From contig WHTZ01000002.1 of assembly GCA_009377495.1 (NCBI GenBank), positions 62,001 through 126,000 of the forward strand: a stretch of 64,000 nt of DNA. Reading direction: 5' to 3'. This DNA comes from Luteitalea sp. GTDB taxonomy: Bacteria; Acidobacteriota; Vicinamibacteria; Vicinamibacterales; Vicinamibacteraceae. Below are positions 53,496 to 62,279 of this stretch, piece by piece; the stretch's first letter is position 1; the number at the start of each line of letters is the position of its first letter. The translations under genes and the position numbers were made by a program. The notes under the pieces were generated by a model. The model saw only the letters and a list, made by a program, of their open reading frames with translations, was not told the origin of the DNA and ran no database searches.

Positions 53496-55439
53496 ATGGA
53501 ACACTCCGTCATCCGTGTAGCGCGCCAGGCGACGATTGCCCTCGCCTTCGTCGCGGCAATCTCGCTCGGCATCGCGAGCGGCGTCCTGTTCGTCTATGCG
53601 GGCGACCTGCCGCAGATCTCGGCCCTCGATGATCATGCCCTCCCCACGATCTCGCGTGTCTATGCGGCAGACGGCGAGGTCATTGGCGAGTTCGCCATCG
53701 AGCGGCGTGTCCTCGTCCGCTACGACCAGATCCCACCTGTCCTCCGAAACGCCATCGTCGCCGCAGAGGACGGTGACTTCTTCACCCACATCGGGCTGAG
53801 CATCCCGCACATCGTCGTCACGCTTATGAGGGACATCATCAGGCAAGAGCTGCACGGCGCGAGCACGTTGACCCAACAGCTCGCCCGGCAGCTCTTCCTC
53901 ACGCTCGAGAAGACCTGGGAGCGCAAGATCAAAGAGGCCATCCTTTCGATCCAAATCGAGAAGCGGTACACGAAGGAAGAAATCTTCACGATGTACTGCA
54001 ACAAGATGTACTTCGGCCATGGCGCGTACGGCGTCGAGGCGGCCTCACGCCTCTATTTCGACAAGTCTGCGAAAGATCTGCAGCTCGAGGAAGCCGCGCT
54101 CATTGCCGGCATCCTCCAGGGGAACGTCCGGCAGAGCCCGTACGTGAACATGCGCGCGGCGCTTCGTCGCCGTGACTACACGCTGCAACGGATGGCAGAC
54201 GAGGGCTTCATCACGCAAGCGCAGGCGGATGCGAGCAAGAAGAAGCCTATCGTCACGCGCGGCCAGCCCACGCCACCCCGCTCGCCTGCACCGTACTTCG
54301 TCGAAGAGATTCGCCAAACGTTGGAATCGGAGTACGGGGCCCGCCAACTGTACGAGAATGGGCTGCGCATCCACACGTCACTCAACCTGGAGCTGCAAGA
54401 GGCGGCCGCACGCGCGCTGGAGGAAGGACTCGCGCGCCTGAACAAGTCTCGCAAGGATCCGAGCGTCGAGGCTGCAGTGCTCGCGCTGGACAATCATACG
54501 GGCCAGATCCTCGCGATGGTCGGCGGCTCCGATTTCGCTCGCACGAAGTTCAACCGGGCCGTGCAGGCCAAGCGGCAGATTGGATCGACGTTCAAGCCCA
54601 TCGTCTACACCGCGGCCGTGGATCGCGGTTACACCGCCGTTTCCGAGTTGCAGGATGAGCCCATCTCATACGTGGCGGGCCCCGGACAGCCGCTCTACAC
54701 ACCCCGGAACTACGACCACCGATTCGAAGGGAGCGTGACGCTTCGTCGCGCGCTCGAGCAGTCGCGGAATGTGCCAACGGTCCGCCTGATGTATGAGCTC
54801 GGCCCCCGACACGTGGCCGACTACGCCCGCCGCCTGGGCTTCACATCCGAGGTCAGGCCGTATCTCTCGAGCGCGCTTGGGGCCAACGAGGCGAGCTTGC
54901 TCGAGGTGACGAACGCGTTCTCCGTGTTCCCGAATCAGGGTGTACGGATGCACCCATACGCTATCCTCCGGGTAACGGATCGGACCGGCAGCGTGCTGCA
55001 GGAGAACCGGCCGGATCCCCGTGAGGCCATTCGCGCGGATACGGCGTATGTGATGTTGAGCCTGCTCCAGGGCGTCGCCACACGTGGGACGGCGGCACGT
55101 GCCGCGTCGCTCGGCTGGCCGCTGGGCGGCAAGACGGGGACGACCAACGATTACACCGACGCGTGGATGGTCGGCTTCGACCCCGACATCACCATTGGCG
55201 TCTGGGTTGGCTACGACAAGAAGAAGAAGCTGGGCCCATCCATGACCGGCACCGTCGCCGCGCTCCCCATTTGGATGGACGTCATGAAGACCCACATCGC
55301 GCAACACCCGGGCGACGAGCCAAAGCCGGCGTTCACGTCTCCAGGCAACATCGTCTTCGTCCAGCTCGACAACGGGGTCCGCGAAGCATTCATCGCGGGA
55401 ACGCAGCCAGGCGCGGCATTTGGTGAAACTGAAGAGTGA
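53496..55439 (+). CDS. Penicillin-binding protein 1A-type bifunctional transglycosylase/transpeptidase
   Basis: 647 residues from ATG 53496 (MEHSVIRVARQ). One N-terminal membrane anchor, glycosyltransferase domain with AIVAAEDGDFFTHIGLS and GASTLTQQLARQLFLT, and transpeptidase domain with SxxK (GSTFKPIVY), SRN (EQSRNVPTVR) and KTGTT (GGKTGTTNDYTDAW). The glycosyltransferase motif has EDGDFF where EDRRFY is usual. It polymerises and cross-links peptidoglycan in the periplasm. It is convergent with prfB. Confidence 0.94.
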   Translation: MEHSVIRVARQATIALAFVAAISLGIASGVLFVYAGDLPQISALDDHALPTISRVYAADGEVIGEFAIERRVLVRYDQIPPVLRNAIVAAEDGDFFTHIGLSIPHIVVTLMRDIIRQELHGASTLTQQLARQLFLTLEKTWERKIKEAILSIQIEKRYTKEEIFTMYCNKMYFGHGAYGVEAASRLYFDKSAKDLQLEEAALIAGILQGNVRQSPYVNMRAALRRRDYTLQRMADEGFITQAQADASKKKPIVTRGQPTPPRSPAPYFVEEIRQTLESEYGARQLYENGLRIHTSLNLELQEAAARALEEGLARLNKSRKDPSVEAAVLALDNHTGQILAMVGGSDFARTKFNRAVQAKRQIGSTFKPIVYTAAVDRGYTAVSELQDEPISYVAGPGQPLYTPRNYDHRFEGSVTLRRALEQSRNVPTVRLMYELGPRHVADYARRLGFTSEVRPYLSSALGANEASLLEVTNAFSVFPNQGVRMHPYAILRVTDRTGSVLQENRPDPREAIRADTAYVMLSLLQGVATRGTAARAASLGWPLGGKTGTTNDYTDAWMVGFDPDITIGVWVGYDKKKKLGPSMTGTVAALPIWMDVMKTHIAQHPGDEPKPAFTSPGNIVFVQLDNGVREAFIAGTQPGAAFGETEE

Positions 55440-55477
55440 AGCGTATCAATGCACAATGCTGACATGATGCAGCCCAG

Positions 55478-56615
55478 TTACTCTTCGTCCGAACCCACTC
55501 CCGTTTCCAGCGTCCCGGTTGCCCGCGCCATCAAGTAGGACTTGATGTACCCGTCCAGGTCGCCGTCCAGGACTCGGGTGACGTCACTGACCTGGTACTT
55601 GGTGCGGTGGTCCTTCACCATCTGGTACGGGTGGAGGACATAGCTGCGAATCTGGCTACCGAAGGCAATGTCCTTCTTCTCGCCGCCAAGCCGCTCGAGC
55701 TCCACTTGCTGCTCCTTGAGCTTCAGATCGTAGAGCCGTGCCCTCAGCACCTTCATTGCCGTCGCGCGATTCTTGTGCTGCGACCGCTCATTCTGGCACG
55801 AGACGACGATGCCGGTTGGGATGTGCGTGATGCGCACGGCGGAGTCGGTGACGTTCACGTGCTGGCCGCCGGCCCCACTCGATCGAAACGTGTCGATGCG
55901 GAGGTCGTTTTCGTCGATCTCGATACCGACGTCTTCGGGCATCTCCGGCCAGACATACAGCGAGGCGAACGAAGTGTGCCGCCGTGCCGCCGCGTCGAAC
56001 GGCGAGATGCGGACCAGGCGATGGACCCCCGCTTCGGCAGACAGCAGCCCGTACGCGAACTCGCCCGTGATCCCAACCGTCGCGCTTTTGATGCCCGCCT
56101 CGTCGCCGGGCTGCAGATCGAGCACCTCTCGCGACAAGCCGCGGCGCTCAGCCCAGCGCAAGTACATCCGCAGCAGCATCTCCGCCCAATCCTGCGACTC
56201 GGTCCCACCCGCGCCAGGGTGAATGGCGACGATGGCGTTCTTGCGGTCGTGCTCGCCGCCGAGCATCTTCTTGACCTCGCCCGCCTCCACCTCGGCTTCG
56301 AGCGCGTCCAGGCTTCGAACCAGATCGGCGCCCACGTCTTCGCCGTGCTCGAGCCATTCAACGAGCACACCGAGATCGTCGCTCCGCCGCCGCAGCGAGG
56401 CGACCAGCGCCGCGTCCTCCGCGAGACGACTCCGGCGTTGCAGGACCCTCTGCGCCTCTACTTGGTCTTTCCAGAAGTCGGGCGCGCCGATGCGCCCCTC
56501 CAACCGCGATAGCTCCTGCTCGAGCTTCGCGGCGTCAAAGATAGCTCCTGAGACCAGCGGCTCGCTTCAGGAGCTCCTCGTAACGTCGAACCAGATCTTC
56601 ACGAACCAGAGCCAT
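55478..56615 (-). CDS. prfB: Peptide chain release factor 2 (programmed +1 frameshift)
   Basis: Two frames joined at CTT-TGA: ATG 56615 opens 26 codons ending at TGA 56537-56535, then skipping one base continues as DAAKLEQELSRLEGRIGAPDF to 55478; the product is 378 residues. GGQ lies in SSGAGGQHVNVTDS and the anticodon-like SPF in RISPFDAAARR, so it is RF2, reading UGA/UAA. A strong GAGGAGG precedes ATG 56615. If the shift is ignored the gene appears 5'-truncated (start near 56503). Confidence 0.95.
56535..56549 (-). promoter_or_regulatory. prfB: prfB programmed frameshift site
   Basis: Minus strand reads AGG AGC TAT CTT TGA C: an internal Shine-Dalgarno-like AGGAG, then the slippery CTT and in-frame UGA. 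It is equivalent to the E. coli site (AGG GGG TAT CTT TGA C). RF2 shortage slows termination at UGA and lets the ribosome shift +1. Confidence 0.93.
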
Positions 56616-56644
56616 GAGCACCATCCTCCTCAATTACCGTCGAC

Positions 56645-58159
56645 TCATCCGCGGCGACGTTTGCCACCGCGCCTCGGCCTCACCAGCACGACCATGAGCC
56701 CCGTGAGTAACAGACAAGCATACGCGAAAACGTCGCCGACACGCGAGTACAGCGTCCGCTCCTCGATGAGGCGCACGTCCCGTACAACCACCTCCGTCTG
56801 AAAGAGACGCGTGCGGACCACCACCCGCCCGTACGGATCGACGATGCCGCTGACGCCAGTGTTCGCGGCGCGTACGAGATACCGCCCTTGCTCAATGGAC
56901 CGGAGTCGTGCCTGCTCGAAGTGCTGATACGGAGCCGAGCTGTACCCGTACCACGCATCATTGGTGATCGTCGTCAACAGCTCGCTGCCGCGCGCCACCG
57001 CCTCTTGCACCAGGGGCGGAAAGATGATCTCGTAGCAGATGGCGGTCGAGACGCGGTGCCCGCCGACCGGGAGGAGCCCCAACGCGTCGCCCGGCGTGAA
57101 ATCACCGACGCCCTCGACCAGCGGACGCGCAAAGAAGAGCATCCGCCGCAGCGGCACGTACTCGCCAAACGGCACGAGGTGCATCTTGCGATAGACGGGC
57201 GTGCTGCCCGAGGCGACCGGCGACACCATGAACGCTGAGTTGTAGTAGCGTGGGGGTGCCGCGGTCGTGCGCGCAACCTCGCTGCTCCCAATCAGCATGC
57301 TCGCGCCACCGGCCGCCGCGATCTCGCCAATCAACCGTCGCCCAAGCCGATCCTCCTCCAGCCTGAACGGCGTCGACGACTCCGGCCACACGACGAGCTT
57401 CGCCCCGTCCTGTACCACCCGTCGGCTCATCCGCAGATAGCGATCGAAGATCTGCGCCGCGTGCTCCGGATCCCACTTCTGATCCTGCGGTACGTTCCCT
57501 TGAACGATGCCCACCGTGAGCGGTGTGCCCTTCGCCGTCCACTCGTCGGCTGCGATGCGCGCGCGTCCCCAGAACGCCACGAGCCCGACCACGAGCCCGA
57601 CACCTCCAACCGCACCCCACGCCCGCGCCCGGCGCGTGCACATCACCCAGGTCACTGCCGCGCCGCTCGCGGCGACGAGCGCCGAGAGGCCGTACACCCC
57701 CGTCACGCTGGCGAGCTGTGCGACCGGGAGCACGTCTGTTTGGCTGTAGCCAAGCAGCACCCACGGAAAGCCGGTCAGTAACACGCCGCGAAGCCACTCG
57801 GTCGCCACCCAGATGGCGGGCGCTGTCAAACAGGCCGCCGCCATGCTGAGCCTCGCCGCAACCCGCGCAACGATGAGCGCGAACAACGCCGGGTAGAGCG
57901 CCAGATAGGCGACCAGCAGGGCGGCCAGAAGCACCGACACCAGCCGCTGCAATCCACCGTAGGACGCGAGCACATCGGCGGTCCAATAGATTGTGCCGGC
58001 GAAGTACGTGAAGCCCGTAATCAGCCCGAGCGTCCACGCGCGCAGCGCGGACCTCCGAGCCGCCGCCCCAGGCAACAGCACGCTGGCGAGCAAGGGCGCA
58101 AGCGCGACCCAGGCAAAGGCGGGGTGACCGAACTTGGGGAAGCTGAGTGTCAGGAGCAC
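56645..58159 (-). CDS. lnt: Apolipoprotein N-acyltransferase
   Basis: 504 residues from GTG 58159; the first helix may begin a few residues upstream, but no better start is seen. About six N-terminal helices, then the carbon-nitrogen hydrolase domain with catalytic Glu in VVWPESSTPF, Lys in VYRKMHLVPFGEYVPLR and Cys in TAICYEIIFP, and a final membrane helix. It adds the third acyl chain to lipoproteins, which are then sorted by LolCD. Confidence 0.93.
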   Translation of the reverse strand: MLLTLSFPKFGHPAFAWVALAPLLASVLLPGAAARRSALRAWTLGLITGFTYFAGTIYWTADVLASYGGLQRLVSVLLAALLVAYLALYPALFALIVARVAARLSMAAACLTAPAIWVATEWLRGVLLTGFPWVLLGYSQTDVLPVAQLASVTGVYGLSALVAASGAAVTWVMCTRRARAWGAVGGVGLVVGLVAFWGRARIAADEWTAKGTPLTVGIVQGNVPQDQKWDPEHAAQIFDRYLRMSRRVVQDGAKLVVWPESSTPFRLEEDRLGRRLIGEIAAAGGASMLIGSSEVARTTAAPPRYYNSAFMVSPVASGSTPVYRKMHLVPFGEYVPLRRMLFFARPLVEGVGDFTPGDALGLLPVGGHRVSTAICYEIIFPPLVQEAVARGSELLTTITNDAWYGYSSAPYQHFEQARLRSIEQGRYLVRAANTGVSGIVDPYGRVVVRTRLFQTEVVVRDVRLIEERTLYSRVGDVFAYACLLLTGLMVVLVRPRRGGKRRRG

Positions 58160-58173
58160 GCCTGACAGCAGTG

Positions 58174-59064
58174 CTAGCGCGTAATCCAGGGCTTGAGCTT
58201 CTCTTCTTGCGACAGCTGGCGCATCACACGCTCGGCCTCCGCGCGGTCGCCGTAGCTCCCGACGCGCACTCTGTACATCGGCGAGCTTGCGCCCGACCGA
58301 GGGCCGACGATGAAGGCGACGTAACCCTTACCTTGCAGCCGCTTCGCAATGGACTCCGCCTCGTCGCGCTTGCTGAGCGCTGCCACCTGCACGGTCCACT
58401 TGCCAGACGCCTTGGAGTCTGGTGTTGCTTCCTCGGCCGCAGGTGTCTCGCCCTCGCTCGTCGCAGCCGACTCGGCCTCACGCCGCGCACGCGACTCGGC
58501 TGACTTCGCTGCCGCCGCGTCGGCCAGTGTCGATGGAGTCGATGGGGATGGTGTCTCCGCGGACGCCTCGGGCTCCGGCGGAGTAGGGGCGTTGTCCGGT
58601 GTCGAGTCGGCTGGCTCCGACCCTGGAAGGTCGGAAGCCGCGGTCTCCGACGCAGACTCTGACTCGGGGCGGTCTCGGCCCGCCAGATCCTCGGGCGCCG
58701 CCGACTGAGCCTGACCGCTCGGCGGTAACTGCTCGGTCGGTGGCTGCGCTTCCGCGAGGCGATCCGGATACGTGAGGTCGGTTTCCGACGTGGGCTGCGT
58801 CTCGGCCGGCGACGGTACCGACGCATCCGCGGCAAGGCCACCTTGACCACCGGCGGCGTCCCCGGTCGAGCCCAGCTCGGCGCGCTGCTCGTCCTCGGCT
58901 GCGACGCCGCGAGCCTCCGCGTCGCTCGGCACGCCGCGCCCCACGAGCACGCCGCACAAGAAGATCACGATCGAGACGACCGTGGTCGCCATGAACAGGA
59001 ACACGAGCTGCTTCCCGCTCAGTTGAATCTCGTGGAAGCCGTCATCCTGTGGGTCGTACGCCAT
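58174..59064 (-). CDS. SPOR-domain cell-division/envelope protein
   Basis: 296 residues. One membrane helix (LVFLFMATTVVSIVIFLCGVL, about 20-40), an acidic Glu/Ser/Pro/Ala-rich linker (45-215), and a C-terminal SPOR domain (WTVQVAALSKRDEAESIAKRL, YRVRVGSYGDRAEAERVMRQL). SPOR domains bind denuded glycan strands at the septum. It ends 15 nt before lnt. Confidence 0.9.
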   Translation of the reverse strand: MAYDPQDDGFHEIQLSGKQLVFLFMATTVVSIVIFLCGVLVGRGVPSDAEARGVAAEDEQRAELGSTGDAAGGQGGLAADASVPSPAETQPTSETDLTYPDRLAEAQPPTEQLPPSGQAQSAAPEDLAGRDRPESESASETAASDLPGSEPADSTPDNAPTPPEPEASAETPSPSTPSTLADAAAAKSAESRARREAESAATSEGETPAAEEATPDSKASGKWTVQVAALSKRDEAESIAKRLQGKGYVAFIVGPRSGASSPMYRVRVGSYGDRAEAERVMRQLSQEEKLKPWITR

Positions 59065-59084
59065 GGATGGAACCTCGCGTTATT

Positions 59085-60743
59085 CTAGCATTTACTTCGA
59101 CGAAGGCGAGCCCGCAGCGCGTTTGCCTCGGCGGACGCCGGGTCCAGCCGCAATGCCTGCTCAACGTGCTCTCGTGCCGCGATCCGATCTCCGGACTCGA
59201 GGAGCACTGCCGCCAGCGCCACGCGCGCCGCGACGCTCTCCTGACTCCAAATCGAGATCTTTAGACTGTCGATGGCCTCGCGTAGCCGGCCGGCCTTCGT
59301 GAGCGCACGTCCGAGCCACAGATGGGTGTCGGCATCATAGGGAGCGAGATACAGCGCCTTGCGGAGCTCCTCCAGCGCCTCGCGATTCTGCTGCTGCTCG
59401 AAGAAGCGCTGTCCCCGATCCCGGTGGAACCGTGCGAGATCGCTATGCTCCTGCTGGCTCGCTTGGACCACCACGCTGTCCAAGAGGCGCGTAGGCATGC
59501 CGTCGAGGTCCTCGCTCGAGCGCTCGAGACCGCGGGGCACTGGATCGCCCGTCGCTTCCGCCTGCCTCTCCCACGTGAGGTAGGTCGACGACAACTGGCG
59601 GGTGAGCTCGCGTTCACGCGCGGCTTCGGTGGTTCGGCCGCTCGCCTGCAGCGCGGCGGCGAGCACGAAGTGCGCATCCCCGTCGGCCGGGTTCCGCCGC
59701 ACGGTTTCGCGCAACCAGTAGATGGCCGCCTGCAGATCCTGCTGGAGCCAGGACGCGTAACCCAGGTTGAAGAAGAAGTCCGCATTCTCGGGCTGAATCT
59801 TCGCCGCCCGAGTGAAGTAGGCGATTGGCGTTTCGGTCTCCGCCGCGGCTTTCTCGCGGCGCAATTGGACGATGCCCAGGTCGTTATAGAGCGCCGCGGT
59901 GGGCTGCTCGGACAGCAGCCCCTTCAACTCGCCAAAGGCCTCATCGTAGCGCTCGAGGGCAACCAGCGACAGCGCAGCCAGGAACCGAGCGCGTCGTGCG
60001 AGGCGCGACTGCGCGGGCACCGCAACGGCGGCATCGAGCGCGCGCGCGTGCTCCTGGCGTTCCGTGTAGACGTCCCACAGCGCTAGGAGCCCACGCGGAT
60101 ACGCTGGACGCCGCTCCAGCGTCGCTTCCAGGAATTGGGCGCGCATCTCGGGACTCGCCGCGATGAGCCCCTTGATGTACGACTCGAAAGCGTCCAGAGG
60201 CGGCGGTCGGTCTGGCCCCGACGACTCGGTCATAGTGGGTCCCGGCGACGAGCCGGCCAGGCGGCGCACGACGCGGTCAGTGATGAGAAAGAGATCTGAC
60301 ACAGGACCTTGCTCGACGACCTCCGGCTCTGCACGACCGGAGGGCACATCGAGGCTCCGGGCGCGGACGACCAAGCGTTCCGCCTCGAGCTCGATCGTGC
60401 CTGTCACCAGGCTGCTCGCACCCACGACCTCAGCCACCCGCACGATGGTCGCATAGCTCAAGCGCGTGCCGACAGGCAGTTGCATCCCCTCGAAGATGTG
60501 CGCCCGCTCGCGGCGCGTGTATGTTGGTCGCCCAGCGGTCGTCAGTCCATCGGCGATGAGCGTGGCGACACCTTCACCTAGCCAGACCAGCCGAGGATCC
60601 GTGCCATCGCCCTCGAACGCGACCACAAGCCCGCGACCCGTACCCTGGCCTCCTTCGGTCTCAGCGTACGCCTGAGCCGTCCACGCGACCGAGGCCCCGA
60701 ACAGGCCGATCGTGGTCATGATGACTTGAACGAAAACGCGCAT
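59085..60743 (-). CDS. Secreted TPR-repeat protein
   Basis: 552 residues. A signal peptide ends near AYAET. Residues 35-155 form an alpha/beta domain (GLVVAFEGDGTDPRLVWLGEG, YATIVRVAEVVGASSLVTGTI) like the N-terminal TolB/FlgO-like fold found ahead of TPRs. At least six tetratricopeptide units follow (NADFFFNLGYASWLQQDLQA, DADTHLWLGRALTKAGRLREA, and others). Probably a periplasmic assembly or scaffold protein; the partner is unknown. Confidence 0.82.
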   Translation of the reverse strand: MRVFVQVIMTTIGLFGASVAWTAQAYAETEGGQGTGRGLVVAFEGDGTDPRLVWLGEGVATLIADGLTTAGRPTYTRRERAHIFEGMQLPVGTRLSYATIVRVAEVVGASSLVTGTIELEAERLVVRARSLDVPSGRAEPEVVEQGPVSDLFLITDRVVRRLAGSSPGPTMTESSGPDRPPPLDAFESYIKGLIAASPEMRAQFLEATLERRPAYPRGLLALWDVYTERQEHARALDAAVAVPAQSRLARRARFLAALSLVALERYDEAFGELKGLLSEQPTAALYNDLGIVQLRREKAAAETETPIAYFTRAAKIQPENADFFFNLGYASWLQQDLQAAIYWLRETVRRNPADGDAHFVLAAALQASGRTTEAARERELTRQLSSTYLTWERQAEATGDPVPRGLERSSEDLDGMPTRLLDSVVVQASQQEHSDLARFHRDRGQRFFEQQQNREALEELRKALYLAPYDADTHLWLGRALTKAGRLREAIDSLKISIWSQESVAARVALAAVLLESGDRIAAREHVEQALRLDPASAEANALRARLRRSKC

Positions 60744-60764
60744 CCTATCGTGTCCTATGCCCCA

Positions 60765-61412
60765 TCAGGGAGCATTCTCCCGCGCTTGGACCAATCGCCC
60801 CTGCTCGCCGGGAAGCTGCCGTGGTACGTCGGTTGCTGTACGGCCGCCGATCGTGACTGCAAAGATACAGCACTCGGCACCCATCGCGCGGCAACCCACG
60901 ATTGATACGTCGCAGTGGAAGCGATCCAGTCGAAAGAGGTGCTCGATCGCGTCGGCGTAGTACACGCAGAGCGGTGCGCTCGATGGACCGCGCACGTGAC
61001 AAAAGACGGACCCGGCGAGCTCGATGAGCGGCACAGCACCCCGCGCGTGCACCTTCACGCGACCGTCACCTGACGTCGCGCCCACGAGCTGACCCGCCAG
61101 GCGCAGCAATCTTCGGACGCGAAAGTCCCGTGGCGTGATACGCCGGCTGACGATCCGCGCTGACCAGGGGAGATCATCGTAGATCCACTGGGCGGCGTAG
61201 CGACCCGCCGCCCGCGTGACATCGCCATAGGCGTCGCCTTCTCGTCGCAGGAAGCTCAAAACAGCCGACAAGGATGCGATGCTGAGCTCGCTCTTGCGCC
61301 AACTGAAGGGCTTGAGCCATGTCTCGTAGAGCTCGAGCTGCTGGGGCAAGTGGTCCGCGATGGCTTGATGGATACTCGCCGCGACGAGCCGGTCAATTCT
61401 CCCTTCACCCAT
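60765..61412 (-). CDS. V4R-like/DUF2378-like small-molecule-binding domain protein
   Basis: 215 residues from ATG 61412 (MGEGRIDRLVAASIHQ); the frame extends to 61589 across mobA and is rejected. The helical N-terminal half is followed by a segment ending VSIVGCRAMGAECCIFAVT, resembling the Cys-rich end of V4R domains (CxAxGxxxCxF). No DNA-binding or catalytic motif is seen. Function unknown. It is back-to-back with mobA, start codons 23 bp apart. Confidence 0.6.
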   Translation of the reverse strand: MGEGRIDRLVAASIHQAIADHLPQQLELYETWLKPFSWRKSELSIASLSAVLSFLRREGDAYGDVTRAAGRYAAQWIYDDLPWSARIVSRRITPRDFRVRRLLRLAGQLVGATSGDGRVKVHARGAVPLIELAGSVFCHVRGPSSAPLCVYYADAIEHLFRLDRFHCDVSIVGCRAMGAECCIFAVTIGGRTATDVPRQLPGEQGRLVQARENAP

Positions 61413-61435
61413 TTTTTGATACTGTTGCTTCGCGC

Positions 61436-62089
61436 TTGGCGAAAAGCCCTCACGATCAGACGATCGCGCAGTGGGACGCAGCGATCCTCGTTGGCGGTCG
61501 GAGCCGCCGCCTCGGCGGATGCGACAAGGCGCGGCTGCGCGTGGGCGGCGTGTGCGTGATCGATCGGCTCGTGGCCGCGATCCAGCCACTCGTTCGCCAC
61601 GTGGTCCTCGTCACGAGCGCGCGAGGGGCGTATGGGGACCTGGGGTTGCCCACTGTTCAGGACCGCGTGCCCGGTCGCGGCGTACTGGCCGGCATCGATG
61701 CCGCGCTGGCGGCGACCGATGCATCACACGTGCTCGTCGTGGCGTGCGATATGCCGTTTCTCCAGGGCGCTTTCCTCGCGGAGCTGCTGCGGGCCGGACG
61801 CGACACGCAGGTGGCTGTCGCACGGGCGCCGGATGGTCGCTATCCGGTCTGCGCCTCGATTGCTCGGACCTGCCACCTGACGGTCCAGCACTTGCTCGAG
61901 GCTGGTCGCTTGTCGTTCCGCGATTTGCTGGGCTCGCTGCAGGTGCGAGAGCTCGGGCCGGAGGTGGTGAGCCGGTACGACCCGGACGGGGTGCTGCTCA
62001 TGAACCTCAACACACCGTTCGATTACGCGCGAGCCTTGGCCGTCTGCGGACCCGATCGTCGGGCATCGTACCCGCACGATGCGCCGTGA
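61436..62089 (+). CDS. mobA: Molybdenum cofactor guanylyltransferase (MobA-like)
   Basis: 217 residues from TTG 61436; no ATG or good ribosome binding site precedes the domain, so the start is uncertain. AAILVGGRSRRLGGCDKARLRVGG is the nucleotidyltransferase motif (LxGGxSxRxGxxKA), followed by LVVACDMPFL with the metal Asp and LMNLNTPFDYARAL at the end. It transfers GMP to molybdopterin. No other Mo-cofactor gene is in the window. Confidence 0.85.
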   Translation: MAKSPHDQTIAQWDAAILVGGRSRRLGGCDKARLRVGGVCVIDRLVAAIQPLVRHVVLVTSARGAYGDLGLPTVQDRVPGRGVLAGIDAALAATDASHVLVVACDMPFLQGAFLAELLRAGRDTQVAVARAPDGRYPVCASIARTCHLTVQHLLEAGRLSFRDLLGSLQVRELGPEVVSRYDPDGVLLMNLNTPFDYARALAVCGPDRRASYPHDAP

Positions 62090-62109
62090 GTCAACGAACG
62101 GCGATTCCC

Positions 62110-62264
62110 GGGTGCTTAACGGAAATGCAGGTCACGACGATCGCCAGAACGATGGAGAAAAAGGGGACAGGCCCCTTTTTCGTCGGCGTTGGTTCTCGAA
62201 AAAGGGGCCTGTCCCCTTTTTCCGACCCTCCAGATCTCGCGACCCCCATTTCCGTTAAGCACCC
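62110..62264. repeat. REPIN/MITE-like palindromic element
   Basis: Outer 18-bp inverted repeats (GGGTGCTTAACGGAAATG at 62110-62127 and its complement at 62247-62264) enclose two 25-bp near-palindromes (62157-62181 and 62198-62222, GAAAAAGGGG-ACAGG-CCCC form) that are exact inverted copies of each other. It lies between mobA and argS; no coding sequence. Confidence 0.8.
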
Positions 62265-62279
62265 CCGATTCCCGATTCC

